A stretch of DNA of 64,000 bases from Sporosarcina sp. ACRSM (GCF_022346545.1 NZ_JAKRNU010000001.1:558001-622000); one strand, 5' to 3'. Shown: positions 17,978 through 29,075, counted from the first letter of the stretch. Numbers and translations are program-made. The notes: generated by a model not told the origin, from the sequence alone.

Positions 17978-18238
17978 AATCATTTCCCCATCCGTTCCTT
18001 CTTTTGCCGCTTTTACAATCCGATAGCAAGCATAGCCGCTCGCTTCGTCAAATTCCTTGAAAAGCGTCTTCTCTTCTGCCATGGACGGGACAATCTTTTT
18101 AAACGCCCGATAGGCTTCCATCAACCGTTCTCTTGAAATTCCGGTTTCATATGCTTTTTCAATCGCCTCGTAAAACGAAGCGACAGTAATGATCTCATCC
18201 GTTGACCAATCATATCGAATCGGATAGTTATAATTCAC
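17960..18238 (-). CDS. UPF0223 family protein (YktA-like)
   Basis: 92 residues, starting MNYNYPIRYDWSTDEII, diagnostic of the UPF0223 family (YktA in B. subtilis). It is a small soluble helical protein of unknown function. It has a good AAGGGAG ribosome site and lies beside yktB as in related genomes. Its last codons double as the right arm of the terminator shared with yktB. Confidence 0.87.
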   Translation of the reverse strand: MNYNYPIRYDWSTDEIITVASFYEAIEKAYETGISRERLMEAYRAFKKIVPSMAEEKTLFKEFDEASGYACYRIVKAAKEGTDGEMIKGTQR

Positions 18239-18453
18239 CTTGCATAACTCCCTTCAATCATTCATCTTTTTCAACACTTCATTGATTACGAACCAGTTGC
18301 CATTGACTCTTGCATGACCAGTATCGACATTTCGAATACAGATGAATCATGAAGTCTTTTTCATTTTATCATACCAACGTTTATTCAGACGCAACTAAAC
18401 TGTTCTTACAGCATGTTTCAACACTATTCGAATATTTCCTTTCTAAATAGATT

Positions 18454-18495
18454 AAAAACCGTCTACAAGGCACGCCAGGTGCTTTGTAGACGGTT
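18454..18495 (-). terminator. Terminator of the pdhABCD operon
   Basis: AACCGTCTACAA(G)GCAC ... GTGC(T)TTGTAGACGGTT is a long stem followed on the minus strand by TTTTTAAT. It begins 22 bp past the pdhD stop codon. Confidence 0.9.
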
Positions 18496-18516
18496 AGAAA
18501 AGCATAAGATGGATAC

Positions 18517-19929
18517 TTATTTTGAGATCATATGAATCGGCTTGCCAAGCGCGACTTCTGCAGCTTCCATGGAGATTTCACCCAATGTCGGATGCGCATG
18601 AATTGTCATCGCGACGTCTTCAAGTGTCATACCCGCTTCGACAGCAAGACCAAGTTCAGCGATCATGTCGGAAGCATTTTCCCCGACAATTTGCGCACCA
18701 AGAAGAAGTCCATCTTCTTTGCGTGCAACAAGCTTAACGAAACCTTCAGTCGCATCCAGTGCAAGTGCACGGCCATTTGCCGCAAATGGGAATTTACCAG
18801 CTACTACGTCATAGCCTTCTTCTTTCGCCTGTTGTTCGTTCAGACCGACAGACGCAAGTTCAGGATCTGTAAAGCAGACAGCAGGAATCGCCAAGTAGTC
18901 GACTTCGGATTTTTCGCCAGCAATCGCTTCAGCAGCGATTTTCGCCTCGTAAGAAGCTTTATGCGCAAGCTGGAGACCCGGTACGATATCACCGATTGCG
19001 TAGATGTTCGGAATGCTTGTACGGCATTGTTTATCCACTTCGATCAGACCGCGCTCTAGGAATTTGATGCCCAATTCTTCAAGACCAATCTCATCGGTAT
19101 TCGGACGACGACCAACTGTAACGAGCACATAATCCGCTTCGACTTTCTTTTCTTCGCCTTTTGCTTCATAAGTCACTGTTACACCTGTATCTGACTCTTC
19201 GACACCTTTAGCAGATGCTTTTACAACAACTTCGACACCTTTTTTCTTCAAGCCTTTTTTGACGATTTGTGTCATTTGCTTTTCAAAGCCAGCAAGGATA
19301 TCGTCCGCACCTTCGATAATCGTCACTTCCGAACCAAGGTTTGCATATGCAGAACCTAGCTCAGTTCCTATGTAACCACCACCGATGACTACGAGCTTAC
19401 CAGGAACTTCAGTAAGGTTCAATGCGCCTGTCGAGCTAAGCACACGCTTAGAAAATTTGAACGTCGGGATTTCAACAGGTCGGGATCCTGTCGCAATGAT
19501 TGCATTCTTGAATTTATATGTTTGTGCAGAATCTTCTTTGATCACACGAACTGTGTTGCTATCAACGAAGTATGCTTCACCTTCTACATAATCCACTTTG
19601 TTGCCTTTAAGAAGACCTGAAACGCCGCCAGTCAACTTGCTGACAACACCGTCTTTGAATGCTTGTGATTTAGCGAAATCCAGTTTCACTTCAGTCGCGG
19701 TAACTCCCATTGAATCAGAGTTTTTAGCATTGGCATAGCGATGTCCAACAGCGATAAGTGCTTTGGAAGGGATACATCCTACGTTCAAGCACACGCCACC
19801 CACAGTTTCTTTTTCCACAACAGTTACTTTTTGACCCAATTGCGCCGCACGGATTGCCGCGACATATCCTCCTGGACCTGAACCTACTACGAGCGTATCA
19901 ATTTCGATTGGAAAATCCCCTACTACCAT
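18517..19929 (-). CDS. pdhD: Dihydrolipoamide dehydrogenase (E3 of pyruvate dehydrogenase)
   Basis: 470 residues, usual length. FAD-binding [17 protein letters not shown] lies near the N-terminus, the redox disulfide is in [15 protein letters not shown] (about 44-58), and NAD-binding [17 protein letters not shown] is near 187. The C-terminal dimer domain has HAHPTLGE with the catalytic His-Glu pair. It reoxidises lipoyl groups on E2 and passes electrons to NAD. It is the last gene of pdhABCD, 4 bp after pdhC, and may also serve other 2-oxoacid dehydrogenases. Confidence 0.96.
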   Translation of the reverse strand: MVVGDFPIEIDTLVVGSGPGGYVAAIRAAQLGQKVTVVEKETVGGVCLNVGCIPSKALIAVGHRYANAKNSDSMGVTATEVKLDFAKSQAFKDGVVSKLTGGVSGLLKGNKVDYVEGEAYFVDSNTVRVIKEDSAQTYKFKNAIIATGSRPVEIPTFKFSKRVLSSTGALNLTEVPGKLVVIGGGYIGTELGSAYANLGSEVTIIEGADDILAGFEKQMTQIVKKGLKKKGVEVVVKASAKGVEESDTGVTVTYEAKGEEKKVEADYVLVTVGRRPNTDEIGLEELGIKFLERGLIEVDKQCRTSIPNIYAIGDIVPGLQLAHKASYEAKIAAEAIAGEKSEVDYLAIPAVCFTDPELASVGLNEQQAKEEGYDVVAGKFPFAANGRALALDATEGFVKLVARKEDGLLLGAQIVGENASDMIAELGLAVEAGMTLEDVAMTIHAHPTLGEISMEAAEVALGKPIHMISK

Positions 19930-19933
19930 GATC

Positions 19934-21256
19934 TCACGCCTCCATTAATAATAATTCTGGATTACCGAGCAATTTCTTCAAATGATTCAATGCTTGTTGC
20001 CCTGTTGCTCCGTCAATCACTCGGTGATCGAACACCAATGATAATGCTAACATAGGTGCCGCTACAATTTCACCATTTTTTACGATAGGTTTTTCCGCAA
20101 TTCGACCAATTCCTAGAATAGCGACTTCCGGATGGTTGATAATTGGCGTAAACCATTGTCCACCTGCTGATCCGATATTTGTGATCGAGCAAGATGCACC
20201 TTTCATTTCATTTGGAGACAGTTTCCCATCTCTTGCTTTAACAGCCAATTTGTTTATTTCATCAGAAATGGCAAATACTGATTTGCGATCTGCATGTTTA
20301 ATGACCGGGACAAGTAATCCACGTTCCGTGTCAGCAGCAATTCCGATATTGTAATAGTGTTTTTGGATAATTTCCTGCGCAGCATCATCCAGTGATGTAT
20401 TCAATGCCGGGAATTCGCGCAATGTCGAAACGAGCGCTTTGACGACATATGGCAAATAAGTCAATTTGATATCTTTCTCTGCAGCGATGTCTTTGAACTT
20501 TTTGCGATGTGCAACAAGTTCTGTCACATCGACTTCATCAAGCAACGTCACATGCGGAGCCGTATGTTTCGAATTGACCATCGCTTTTGCGATCGCTTTG
20601 CGGATACCTGACATTTTTTCGCGCGTTTCCGGGAAGTCTCCTTCTAGGTTAACTGGAGCTGGAGCTGCTGTTTGCTGCGCTGCTTCTTCCGCTTGAACGC
20701 CTTCTTCGGAAACAGCGGATGCTTGAACTTGTCCACCATTTTGGAAGGATTCGATATCTTCTTTCAAGACACGCCCGTTTTTACCCGTTCCTGCCACTTG
20801 GCGAATATCCACGCCTTGTTCTCGTGCAAATTTACGCACCGACGGCATCGCAATAATGCGACGGCTCGGATCGACATCTTCCTGGACTTTCTCACTTTGG
20901 GCTTCCTCTTGCTTCGGCGCTTCCTCTTTTTCGATCGATTGACCCGCTTCAGCAGTAGCTTGGACTTGAGCTTCTGTTTCAGCGCTTGCCTCTCCACCCG
21001 AGTCAGCATTTTCGTAACCCGGTGCATCGATTCGGATCAACACATCTCCTACGACCGCAACCGTCCCTTCGGAAACAACGACTTCTTCAATTGTTCCTGT
21101 CACTGGGGATGGAATTTCCACGACCGCTTTATCGTTCTGGACTTCAAGAAGCGTGTCGTCTTCACTGATTTTGTCACCTTTTGCAACAAACCATTTCACA
21201 ATTTCGCCTTCATGGATCCCTTCTCCTATATCTGGTAAACGGAATTCATATGCCAC
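19934..21256 (-). CDS. pdhC: Dihydrolipoamide acetyltransferase (E2)
   Basis: 440 residues. One lipoyl domain carries the lipoyl lysine in [14 protein letters not shown]. An acidic and Ala/Glu/Gln-rich flexible linker follows, then a peripheral subunit-binding domain (about 130-170, [20 protein letters not shown]). The catalytic domain ends with the HRVIDGATG active-site motif. It forms the structural core and moves acetyl groups to CoA. I chose GTG 21256, since [13 protein letters not shown] matches the family N-terminus and AAAGGGTG lies 6 bp upstream; a GTG at 21265 would add three residues. Confidence 0.95.
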   Translation of the reverse strand: MAYEFRLPDIGEGIHEGEIVKWFVAKGDKISEDDTLLEVQNDKAVVEIPSPVTGTIEEVVVSEGTVAVVGDVLIRIDAPGYENADSGGEASAETEAQVQATAEAGQSIEKEEAPKQEEAQSEKVQEDVDPSRRIIAMPSVRKFAREQGVDIRQVAGTGKNGRVLKEDIESFQNGGQVQASAVSEEGVQAEEAAQQTAAPAPVNLEGDFPETREKMSGIRKAIAKAMVNSKHTAPHVTLLDEVDVTELVAHRKKFKDIAAEKDIKLTYLPYVVKALVSTLREFPALNTSLDDAAQEIIQKHYYNIGIAADTERGLLVPVIKHADRKSVFAISDEINKLAVKARDGKLSPNEMKGASCSITNIGSAGGQWFTPIINHPEVAILGIGRIAEKPIVKNGEIVAAPMLALSLVFDHRVIDGATGQQALNHLKKLLGNPELLLMEA

Positions 21257-21284
21257 GTGATTCACCCTTTCATGTTCAATTATT

Positions 21285-22262
21285 TTAGAATGTCAGTACT
21301 TTTTTAGCTGTTTCGGCAATATCTTTCGCATTCGGAAGCCATGCATTTTCACCTTGCGCGAACGGATAGATCGTATCCGGTGCCGCTACGCGAAGAACAG
21401 GTGCTTCCAAACTCAAAATCGCTCGTTCTGTAATTTCTGCTACAACATTCGCAGCAATACCCGCTTGTTTTTGTGCTTCCTGTACAACTATGGCACGATT
21501 CGTCTTTTCAACAGAAGCGATGATCGTTTCGATATCAAGTGGTTGAATTGTACGCAAATCGACAACTTCTAGTGAATAGCCTTCTTTTTCAAGTGCTTCA
21601 GCTGCTTTTAGACTTTCCTGTACCATTGCGCCATAAGCGATAACCGTCAAATCTGTCCCTTCACGTTTCACATCCGCTTTTCCAAGAGGTATCGTATACT
21701 CCTCTTCAGGAACTTCCTGTCTAAACGAACGATATAACTTCATATGCTCAAGGAAGATGACCGGATCTTCATCGCGGATTGCAGAAATCAGCAAACCTTT
21801 TGCATCATATGGTGTTGAAGGAATGACAACTTTCAATCCCGGTTGTGAAGCTACTAGACCCTCAAGGCTGTCAGCGTGCATTTCAGGTGTTGCTACACCG
21901 CCTCCGAATGGAGAACGAATCGTAACAGGTGCATTGAAACGGCCATTGCTTCGGAAACTCATCCGCGCTAATTGACCGCTGACAGAGTCGATCACTTCAT
22001 AGAGGAAACCGAAGAATTGGATTTCCATAACCGGACGGAAGCCTGTGAATGCAAGTCCAATTGCAAGACCACCGATACCAGATTCCGCTAGCGGCGTGTC
22101 AAATACACGCTCTTCGCCAAACTCTTTTTGCAACCCTTCTGTTGCACGGAAAACCCCACCGTTATTTCCAACGTCTTCACCGAAGACGAGGACGTTTTTA
22201 TCATTTTTTAACTCTGTACGCATTGCGTCCGTAATCGCTTGAATCATCGTCATTTGTGCCAT
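21285..22262 (-). CDS. pdhB: Pyruvate dehydrogenase E1 beta subunit
   Basis: 325 residues, standard length for the alpha2beta2 type E1 beta chain. It starts [18 protein letters not shown] and includes [16 protein letters not shown] (about 26-41) and the transketolase pyrimidine and C-terminal domains. With PdhA it binds thiamine diphosphate and decarboxylates pyruvate. The start is 3 bp after the pdhA stop, so the subunits are translated together in balanced amounts. Confidence 0.96.
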   Translation of the reverse strand: MAQMTMIQAITDAMRTELKNDKNVLVFGEDVGNNGGVFRATEGLQKEFGEERVFDTPLAESGIGGLAIGLAFTGFRPVMEIQFFGFLYEVIDSVSGQLARMSFRSNGRFNAPVTIRSPFGGGVATPEMHADSLEGLVASQPGLKVVIPSTPYDAKGLLISAIRDEDPVIFLEHMKLYRSFRQEVPEEEYTIPLGKADVKREGTDLTVIAYGAMVQESLKAAEALEKEGYSLEVVDLRTIQPLDIETIIASVEKTNRAIVVQEAQKQAGIAANVVAEITERAILSLEAPVLRVAAPDTIYPFAQGENAWLPNAKDIAETAKKVLTF

Positions 22263-22265
22263 CGG

Positions 22266-23396
<1,131 letters not shown>

Positions 23397-23452
23397 TTAT
23401 ATCTGTATTATAAACTCTCAAATTATTAATTGGTACAACTGAATTCTTTATC

Positions 23453-23481
23453 AGTATACTCAATTAAAATCAAATGGTCAA
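23453..23481 (-). promoter_or_regulatory. pdhABCD promoter
   Basis: On the minus strand: -35 TTGACC (23476-23481), a 17-bp spacer, and -10 TATACT (23453-23458), close to the SigA consensus. The leader to the pdhA ATG is about 65 nt. It fits a highly expressed housekeeping operon. Confidence 0.8.
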
Positions 23482-23613
23482 TCATTGTAACCTCTTGTTA
23501 TTCCGCACATCTACAGTTTCTGAATAGAAAATAAACATCATTCTGTATTAACACAATCCGAAATCTGTATTGTAACAGAATCCTATTTTGATAACGCATA
23601 CATAACACAGAAA

Positions 23614-23639
23614 GATAGCAGGATTAATCTCCTGCTATC
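23614..23639 (-). terminator. Hairpin after ykyA
   Basis: GATAGCAGG ... CCTGCTATC is a 9-bp stem placed 26 bp past the ykyA stop. The T run that follows on the minus strand is short (CTTTCTG), so termination may be partial, upstream of the pdhA promoter. Confidence 0.6.
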
Positions 23640-23664
23640 TCCACTTATCCGATATGATGTCTTG

Positions 23665-24291
23665 TCAATTGATTTCCATATCCTCTAGCAAAGAATTGAC
23701 CCTCGTAGTCGCTTCGTTAAAGATGGAGATTGCCGATTGCACTTCTTCTTTCTGGGCATTCACTTCTTTTACTTGTTCATTTAATCGCGACAATCCCGTC
23801 CGATTGTCAATCAGCATTTCATATAACTCACTTTGCAATGTGGCCAGCTCTTTATATTCGGAAACGAAAGCAGCATGCAACTCATATCGTTCATTTACCA
23901 CTGATTGCAGCTGTTCAATCATCTTTTTATTCTTTTCGTCGTCCTCATCCAAAACATTATCCAAATCCATTGCGTATTTCTTCGCACCCTGAATGGACGC
24001 TTCTTCCTTTTCAAGGAAGGCTAAACGCTGACCTAACATTTTTTTCAGCTCTGTCACTTTGGCTGCCAACTCCTCTTGACGGTCTTTCGTCAACTCCATG
24101 GTCTCGTTAAATAATTGCTGTTCTTGTTGCTCATACTCAAACACCGTCTCTTGCGCTTCCCGATAATCCATTTCCATATGATTCAATTCATCGATCACTT
24201 TTTTCAGCTGTTCATCTGCGGAAGTTCCAAAATTACATCCGACAAGCATGGCTGAAATCACCAACACATATATGAGTTTCAGTTTCACCAA
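23665..24291 (-). CDS. ykyA: YkyA-type lipoprotein (putative cell-wall-binding)
   Basis: 208 residues. A signal peptide ends in the lipobox MLVGC (Cys about 19), so it should be anchored on the outer face of the membrane. The rest is almost entirely charged alpha-helix with long coiled-coil stretches and no cysteines. This matches the YkyA (putative cell-wall binding lipoprotein) family found next to pdhA in Bacilli. The biochemical role is unknown. It lies upstream of and co-directional with pdhABCD but has its own hairpin, so it is probably a separate unit. Confidence 0.82.
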   Translation of the reverse strand: MVKLKLIYVLVISAMLVGCNFGTSADEQLKKVIDELNHMEMDYREAQETVFEYEQQEQQLFNETMELTKDRQEELAAKVTELKKMLGQRLAFLEKEEASIQGAKKYAMDLDNVLDEDDEKNKKMIEQLQSVVNERYELHAAFVSEYKELATLQSELYEMLIDNRTGLSRLNEQVKEVNAQKEEVQSAISIFNEATTRVNSLLEDMEIN

Positions 24292-24415
24292 AATGATCCG
24301 CTCCTTTATTCTTTCTGCTCAGCTTCTTTGTACGCATCGCCAAGTTTTCGACTTTTTTGAAACAGGTAAAGCGATCGTGTTTTATAACACTCGATTCAAC
24401 ATTATTCTTTATTCC

Positions 24416-24444
24416 TTTCACCTATTTTCACATTCGATTATACT
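24416..24444 (+). promoter_or_regulatory. def promoter
   Basis: -35-like TTTCAC (24416-24421), a 17-bp spacer, and -10 TATACT (24439-24444). It lies 37 bp upstream of the def ATG, between divergent ykyA and def. Confidence 0.55.
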
Positions 24445-24481
24445 ATTGAATAGATACGTTTAACCGAAAGGAAGTTGTACG

Positions 24482-25039
24482 ATGATTTTAATGGATCAAA
24501 TCGTCCGTGAAGGACACCCGGCACTCCGCAAACGTGCGGAGGAAGTAAAATTCCCATTATCAGCAGAAGACCTAAAACTAAGTGAAGAATTACTTGAATA
24601 TGTTAAGAATAGTCAAGATCCCGACTTGAACGAAAAGTATGGTCTTCGTCCAGGGATCGGTCTTGCCGCACCACAAGTAAATGAATCGAAAAGAATGTTT
24701 GCACTTCATATTCCGGAGAGTGGAAAAGAGGCGCTCAGCTTTGTCGCCATCAATCCGAAGATTGTCAGCCATTCTGTTGAACTCACCTATATTACATCAG
24801 GTGAAGGTTGCCTTTCAGTTGACCGGGATGTCGAAGGCTATGTGCCGCGATATGCCCGCATCACAGTGAAAGCGAAAGATGCGGAAGGCAAAGAATTCAA
24901 AAAGAGATTGAAAGGTCTTGCAGCAATCGCTTTTCAACATGAGCTGGATCATTTGAATGGCATCATGTTCTATGATCACATCGATCCGAAAATGCCTTAT
25001 AAGGATATTCCTGGCGCCATCCCATTCGAACGGGATTGA
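24482..25039 (+). CDS. def: Peptide deformylase
   Basis: 185 residues with all three PDF motifs: GIGLAAPQVN, EGCLSVD (metal Cys) and QHELDHLNG (HExxH-type metal histidines). It removes the formyl group from nascent protein N-termini. The inserted segment after motif 1 and the length fit the type 2 enzymes of Gram-positive bacteria. The start ATG at 24482 has AAAGGAAG upstream. It is followed by the small-peptide unit and then rpoY-rnjA; B. subtilis has defB close to rnjA. Confidence 0.95.
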   Translation: MILMDQIVREGHPALRKRAEEVKFPLSAEDLKLSEELLEYVKNSQDPDLNEKYGLRPGIGLAAPQVNESKRMFALHIPESGKEALSFVAINPKIVSHSVELTYITSGEGCLSVDRDVEGYVPRYARITVKAKDAEGKEFKKRLKGLAAIAFQHELDHLNGIMFYDHIDPKMPYKDIPGAIPFERD

Positions 25040-25078
25040 AAATAGAAAGAAAGCATGGTCGAGCTGAAGAAATCCCAC

Positions 25079-25107
25079 TTGACGAAAGGTTCCGAAAATG
25101 GTATACT
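25079..25107 (+). promoter_or_regulatory. Strong promoter of the small-peptide unit
   Basis: -35 TTGACG (25079-25084), exactly 17 bp of spacer, and -10 TATACT (25102-25107): five of six matches in each box. It is followed by AAGGAG and a 23-codon frame, then a terminator. This forms a complete small transcription unit between def and rpoY. Confidence 0.75.
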
Positions 25108-25129
25108 TTCTCCAAGGAGTGATATAGCC

Positions 25130-25201
25130 ATGTACAAACGCCTAAAACGGAAACTGTTGAAACGGCTGAATGGCATCCTCGGCAAAAAAACCATTGCATA
25201 A
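25130..25201 (+). CDS. Unrecognised 23-residue basic peptide
   Basis: The frame reads MYKRLKRKLLKRLNGILGKK and ends TIA. Ten of 23 residues are Lys or Arg and none is acidic. Leu and Ile recur at 3-4 residue spacing, so an amphipathic helix is likely. AAGGAG lies 10 bp before the ATG, a near-consensus promoter lies 22 bp upstream of it, and a hairpin terminator follows the stop by 7 bp. I recognise no family. It could be a microprotein that binds membrane, RNA or ribosomes, or a leader peptide; a toxin or antimicrobial role is possible but unproven. Confidence 0.55.
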   Translation: MYKRLKRKLLKRLNGILGKKTIA

Positions 25202-25208
25202 ATATTCT

Positions 25209-25236
25209 AGCTCACCCTTCAAATGGTGGGCTTTTC
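25209..25236 (+). terminator. Terminator after the 23-residue peptide
   Basis: AGCTCACC ... GGTGGGCT (8 pairs, one G-U) is followed by TTTTC. It closes the small-peptide unit before rpoY, whose weak promoter candidate is TTTATT (25237-25242), 17 bp, TAATAT (25260-25265). Confidence 0.7.
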
Positions 25237-25307
25237 TTTATTTTATGGAAATGTCGTGCTAATATAAAGAGAATGATTTGAATCGAACGTAAAAAGGAGA
25301 GCGAACG

Positions 25308-25517
25308 ATGATTTATAAAGTGTATTATCAAGAAAACAAGCTACAAGTACCGGTCCGCGAAAACACTAGAAGCATGTACATCGAAGCGGATTCGGAAAGG
25401 GAAGTCCGCGCAAAGTTGAAGAATCGTGAATACAACATCGAATTCATCCAACTTTTAGAAGGAAAACACCTAGAGCACGAGCAGGCTTCACCCTATTTCG
25501 AGCTTGAGCAGGTCTGA
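25308..25517 (+). CDS. rpoY: RNA polymerase epsilon subunit
   Basis: 69 residues, the DUF1447/YkzG family now known as the RNA polymerase epsilon subunit of Firmicutes, a small protein that binds near the secondary channel. It starts MIYKVYYQENK and has the typical length, with a C-terminal acidic tail. An AAAGGAGAG ribosome site lies 8 bp before the ATG. It is directly followed by rnjA with no gap, the conserved rpoY-rnjA pair. Confidence 0.92.
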   Translation: MIYKVYYQENKLQVPVRENTRSMYIEADSEREVRAKLKNREYNIEFIQLLEGKHLEHEQASPYFELEQV

Positions 25518-25520
25518 TTG

Positions 25521-27188
25521 ATGAAATCGATTAAAAACAATGAAACAGCCGTTTTCGCATTAGGCGGACTAGGTGAAATCGGTAAAAACACATACGGCGT
25601 ACAATTTCAAGATGAAATCATCTTGATTGATGCAGGCATCAAATTCCCGGAAGACGATTTGCTAGGTATCGATTATGTGATTCCTGACTACACATATCTT
25701 GAGCGGAATGTAGATAAAATCAAAGGTCTATTCATCACCCATGGTCACGAAGATCATATCGGGGGCATTCCTTACCTACTCCGAAAAATCAATATCCCGA
25801 TTTACGGAGGAAAACTCGCACTGGGTCTATTGCGCAATAAGCTAGAAGAACATGGACTTTTGCGGACAACAAAAATGATTGCCATCGATGAGGACGATTT
25901 GATTAAATTTCGAAAGACATCGGTATCCTTTTTCCGGACAACCCATAGTATTCCAGATGCGTTCGGCGTTGTTGTAAAAACGCCTTCCGGGAATATCGTT
26001 CATACCGGTGACTTCAAATTCGACTTTACGCCTGTCGGTGAGCCAGCAAACTTAACAAAAATGGCCAAAATAGGTAGCGAAGGCGTTCTCTGTCTTCTTT
26101 CTGACAGCACAAATGCCGAAGTGCCAAACTTCACAATGTCCGAACGGAAAGTCGGAGAAAGCTTGAATGATATTTTTAGAAAAGTGGAAGGCCGTATTAT
26201 ATTCGCTACGTTTGCATCGAATATCCACAGACTTCAACAAGTCATACAAGCAGCTGAACTGTTCGGTAGAAAAATCGCTGTTTTTGGACGCAGCATGGAC
26301 AATGCCATTACCATCGGGCGTGACCTCGGTTATATCGATGCGCCAAAAGAATTATTTGTCGATACCCAATCCTTGAACAAATTACCGGCAAACGAAGTAA
26401 TGATTCTCTGTACAGGTAGTCAAGGAGAGCCGATGGCCGCATTGTCACGCATTGCGAATGGTACGCATCGTCAAGTGCAGATTCATCCGGGAGATACGGT
26501 CATTTTCTCATCCTCCCCGATTCCAGGAAATACGCTCAGTGTAAACAAAACAATCAATGCGCTATTCCGAGCAGGCGCGGAGGTCATTCACGGAAAACTC
26601 AATAATATCCATACATCCGGACACGGTTCGCAGGAAGAGCAGAAATTGATGCTACGGTTGATCAAGCCGAAGTTCTTCATGCCGATCCACGGCGAATACC
26701 GCATGCAGAAAATGCACTCGAACCTCGCTGTCGACTGTGATATTCCGCGTGAAAATACGTTTATCATGGGGAATGGTGATGTTCTGGCCTTGACACAAAA
26801 TTCCGCCCGGCTTGCCGGCAGGATTCCATCAGGCGATGTATATATTGACGGAAGCGGTATCGGTGATATCGGGAACGTCGTACTCCGTGATCGCAGAATT
26901 CTCTCGGAAGATGGCCTTGTCATCGTTGTGGCAACGGTCGATATGAAACGCAATCGTGTCGTTTCCGGACCGGACATCATTTCCAGAGGTTTCGTCTATA
27001 TGCGTGAATCTGGAACAATGATCCATGAAGCACAACAAATGCTATCGAAACAAATGCAACGAAAACTTGCAGCTTCCCCTGCGGATATCGGCGCACTAAA
27101 AAGTGAAATCATTGATGTATTAGGTCCTTATTTATTCGATAAGACAAAAAGGAAGCCAATGGTGCTACCAGTCATTATGGAAGTATAA
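25521..27188 (+). CDS. rnjA: Ribonuclease J1
   Basis: 555 residues. It is a metallo-beta-lactamase/beta-CASP nuclease with [12 protein letters not shown] (about 71-82), [31 protein letters not shown], and the C-terminal dimerisation domain. The enzyme has 5'-3' exonuclease and endonuclease activity in mRNA decay and rRNA maturation. The position after rpoY and before ktrC marks it as J1 rather than J2. ATG 25521 is chosen; the TTG just before it (25518) abuts the rpoY stop and could serve instead. Confidence 0.96.
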   Translation: MKSIKNNETAVFALGGLGEIGKNTYGVQFQDEIILIDAGIKFPEDDLLGIDYVIPDYTYLERNVDKIKGLFITHGHEDHIGGIPYLLRKINIPIYGGKLALGLLRNKLEEHGLLRTTKMIAIDEDDLIKFRKTSVSFFRTTHSIPDAFGVVVKTPSGNIVHTGDFKFDFTPVGEPANLTKMAKIGSEGVLCLLSDSTNAEVPNFTMSERKVGESLNDIFRKVEGRIIFATFASNIHRLQQVIQAAELFGRKIAVFGRSMDNAITIGRDLGYIDAPKELFVDTQSLNKLPANEVMILCTGSQGEPMAALSRIANGTHRQVQIHPGDTVIFSSSPIPGNTLSVNKTINALFRAGAEVIHGKLNNIHTSGHGSQEEQKLMLRLIKPKFFMPIHGEYRMQKMHSNLAVDCDIPRENTFIMGNGDVLALTQNSARLAGRIPSGDVYIDGSGIGDIGNVVLRDRRILSEDGLVIVVATVDMKRNRVVSGPDIISRGFVYMRESGTMIHEAQQMLSKQMQRKLAASPADIGALKSEIIDVLGPYLFDKTKRKPMVLPVIMEV

Positions 27189-27193
27189 AACAA

Positions 27194-27225
27194 AGCCCTT
27201 CAACTTAAGTTGAAGGGCTTTTTCA
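27194..27225 (+). terminator. Terminator after rnjA
   Basis: A perfect 28-bp palindrome (AAGCCCTTCAACTT and its complement, 27194-27221) is followed by TTTTC, 5 bp past the rnjA stop. It also faces the convergent ktrC gene and may act on both strands. Confidence 0.88.
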
Positions 27226-27231
27226 TGGGAA

Positions 27232-27891
27232 TCAGTGCAAGGCTTTCTTCTCAAATTTATGGATATCTTCATCCGATCCGATGATGATGAGAATATCATC
27301 TAGACGGATCTTTTCGATCGCTTGCGGAGATACCAAAATTTGGTTACTGCGTTTAATCGCTACAATATTGACACCATATTTTGCACGGATATCCAGATCG
27401 ATCAATGTAAATCCCGCTATTTTCTCGTTCGCCTTTATTTCTGCGATAGAATACTCCTCTGATAACTCCAGATAATCCAGTATATTATTCGATACCATAT
27501 TATTAGCAATCCGCATGGCCATATCCCTCTCCGGGTGTACGACCTGATCGGCACCAATTTTACGCAATACTTTTTCATGGGAGTCGTTCTGTGCTTTTAC
27601 CGTTATTTTGGGGACACCTATTTCTTTCAACATCAGCGTCGTTAAAATACTTGCTTGAATATTTTCACCGATGGCTACAACAACATGTTCAAAGTTTCGA
27701 ATGCCGAGCGACTTGAGTACAGATTCATCTGTCGTATCGGCCACCACTGCTTGAGTGGCAATTTGCGCATATTCATCTACACGACCATGGGAAATGTCGA
27801 TCGCCATAACATCCGCCCCAAGCTCAATCAATTCCCGGACGATGCTTCCTCCAAACCGACCTAGCCCAATGACGACAAATTCCTTTTTCAT
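27232..27891 (-). CDS. ktrC: KtrC-type potassium uptake gating subunit
   Basis: 219 residues: an RCK_N Rossmann domain with GLGRFGGSIVREL (about 8-20) and the acidic residue after strand 2 (MAIDIS), then an RCK_C domain (about 135-219). It forms the cytosolic ring that gates a Ktr membrane subunit. ATP/ADP bind RCK_N, and c-di-AMP binds RCK_C in relatives. Its place beside rnjA is that of ktrC (ykqB) in B. subtilis. The likely membrane partner is the KtrD-like gene at 62969-64000. KtrA cannot be excluded by sequence alone. Confidence 0.9.
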   Translation of the reverse strand: MKKEFVVIGLGRFGGSIVRELIELGADVMAIDISHGRVDEYAQIATQAVVADTTDESVLKSLGIRNFEHVVVAIGENIQASILTTLMLKEIGVPKITVKAQNDSHEKVLRKIGADQVVHPERDMAMRIANNMVSNNILDYLELSEEYSIAEIKANEKIAGFTLIDLDIRAKYGVNIVAIKRSNQILVSPQAIEKIRLDDILIIIGSDEDIHKFEKKALH

Positions 27892-27980
27892 AACTATTCT
27901 CCCCTGTTCACTTCATACATGCGCCTAGTGTATCACATAAATGGAAAATCCGTCATTTCAATCCCTGCTAAATTATAAGA

Positions 27981-28014
27981 AAAAAAACGACTATGCCTTT
28001 AAAGAAGGCATAGC
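27981..28014 (-). terminator. Terminator after ykuV
   Basis: GGCTATGCCTT ... AAGGCATAGTC (minus strand) has a short loop and is followed by a TTTTTTT run. It starts about 22 bp past the ykuV stop. Confidence 0.88.
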
Positions 28015-28036
28015 CGCTCAATCATCAACTATTACT

Positions 28037-28480
28037 CTACAGTTCAACCAACACGCGCTTTACACGTTTTTCAAGCATTCTTATACCGCCACCACCCGCT
28101 TGATAATGTCTCAACAGACCATTTTTATCGAATACATAGTAAGCCGGAACATAATGGTTATCAAATCGGTCTGTCAGTTTCACTTCACCATCTACAAAAA
28201 TGGGCTGTGTCATATCATGTTGTGCGGCGACTGATTTAATTCGACTTAAATCCAGATCAGCTTTTGACCGTGGCATATGGACAGCGATCACGTTCAACTC
28301 ATCCCTATATTTATCTCTGAACTCATTGATCGCCCATATCGCTTCCTTGCAAAGCTGGCAACTAATCGACCAGAAGTGGATGAGTGTCGGCTTTTCTCCA
28401 ATGAGATCAGCCTTTGTCTTTTGGCCATTCAACCATGCTGTTGCGCCTACAAGTTCAGGCATTTGTTCGCGCAATCTCAT
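28037..28480 (-). CDS. ykuV: YkuV-like thiol-disulfide oxidoreductase
   Basis: 147 residues with a TlpA/AhpC-like thioredoxin fold. The active site is CQLC in HFWSISCQLCKEA, and the cis-proline loop is VPAYYVFD. No signal peptide is present, so it should be cytosolic, as YkuV of B. subtilis is. It probably reduces disulfides in cytosolic proteins. I chose ATG 28480, 8 bp after a perfect AAGGAGG; the open frame extends 12 codons further without a ribosome site. It is a single-gene unit ending in a strong terminator. Confidence 0.88.
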   Translation of the reverse strand: MRLREQMPELVGATAWLNGQKTKADLIGEKPTLIHFWSISCQLCKEAIWAINEFRDKYRDELNVIAVHMPRSKADLDLSRIKSVAAQHDMTQPIFVDGEVKLTDRFDNHYVPAYYVFDKNGLLRHYQAGGGGIRMLEKRVKRVLVEL

Positions 28481-28679
28481 AATTGTTGTCCTCCTTAGTT
28501 TCCCAAAAATCTCCACTACTTAATATATGCATCGAGATTCCGATTGATAAGAACAAAAAAAACCAATTTCAAATCAGATCAACTTTTCACAGTTGACCTT
28601 CCATTGAAACTGGGCATTTTTGACGAATTCTCGTCATTATGTTTATCTATCCCTCATTTAAGGGAACTGGATTGTAGGG

Positions 28680-29003
28680 TCACTTGCAATGAGACGGTTT
28701 TGCAGGCCTGGCCAAGCAATACTCACAATCCGGATCACTGCAGGAAGCTTCACGCCATTCATCACATGTCGGACAATAGATGGAATCATGCTCATCATTA
28801 TAAGCAAGAGGGTCGAGGCAAACGTTACAGTGATTGGATAGTTCGTTCAATTCTAGGATTTTCCCATTTTTCATAAGGAAAATGCCTTCAATCTCTTTTT
28901 TTCCCGTACGTGGATCGGCGAAAGGATCCCAATTGAGTCCCAAGTCTTCCATTGTCCAGTTACGTTCATCCGGATCTAGGTAAAAAATTTTCTTTTTTCC
29001 CAA
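28680..29003 (-). CDS. Cysteine-rich protein, unknown function
   Basis: 107 residues, soluble and acidic. The C-terminal half carries eight cysteines: CNVC (59-62), CPTC near 77-80, then CSDPDCEYC (about 88-96) and a final Cys. This pattern suggests one or two zinc sites. The N-terminal half has WTMEDLGLNWDPFADPRTG with no known motif. The start is TTG at 29003, 7 bp after GGGGGG; the ATG just upstream is out of frame. It is divergent from the CorA-like gene, so the two may share regulation. I do not recognise the family. Confidence 0.65.
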   Translation of the reverse strand: MGKKKIFYLDPDERNWTMEDLGLNWDPFADPRTGKKEIEGIFLMKNGKILELNELSNHCNVCLDPLAYNDEHDSIYCPTCDEWREASCSDPDCEYCLARPAKPSHCK

Positions 29004-29075
29004 TCATAGCCCCCCTTTATGCGCTTTATTGTACCATAAAAAGTGAGAAATTCAATTGCCGGAGGATTGATCCTT

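Noticed and set aside
20672..21238. 188-codon plus-strand open frame over pdhC
   Set aside because: Antisense to the lipoyl and linker region of pdhC. The long open frame comes from the biased codons of the linker on the other strand.
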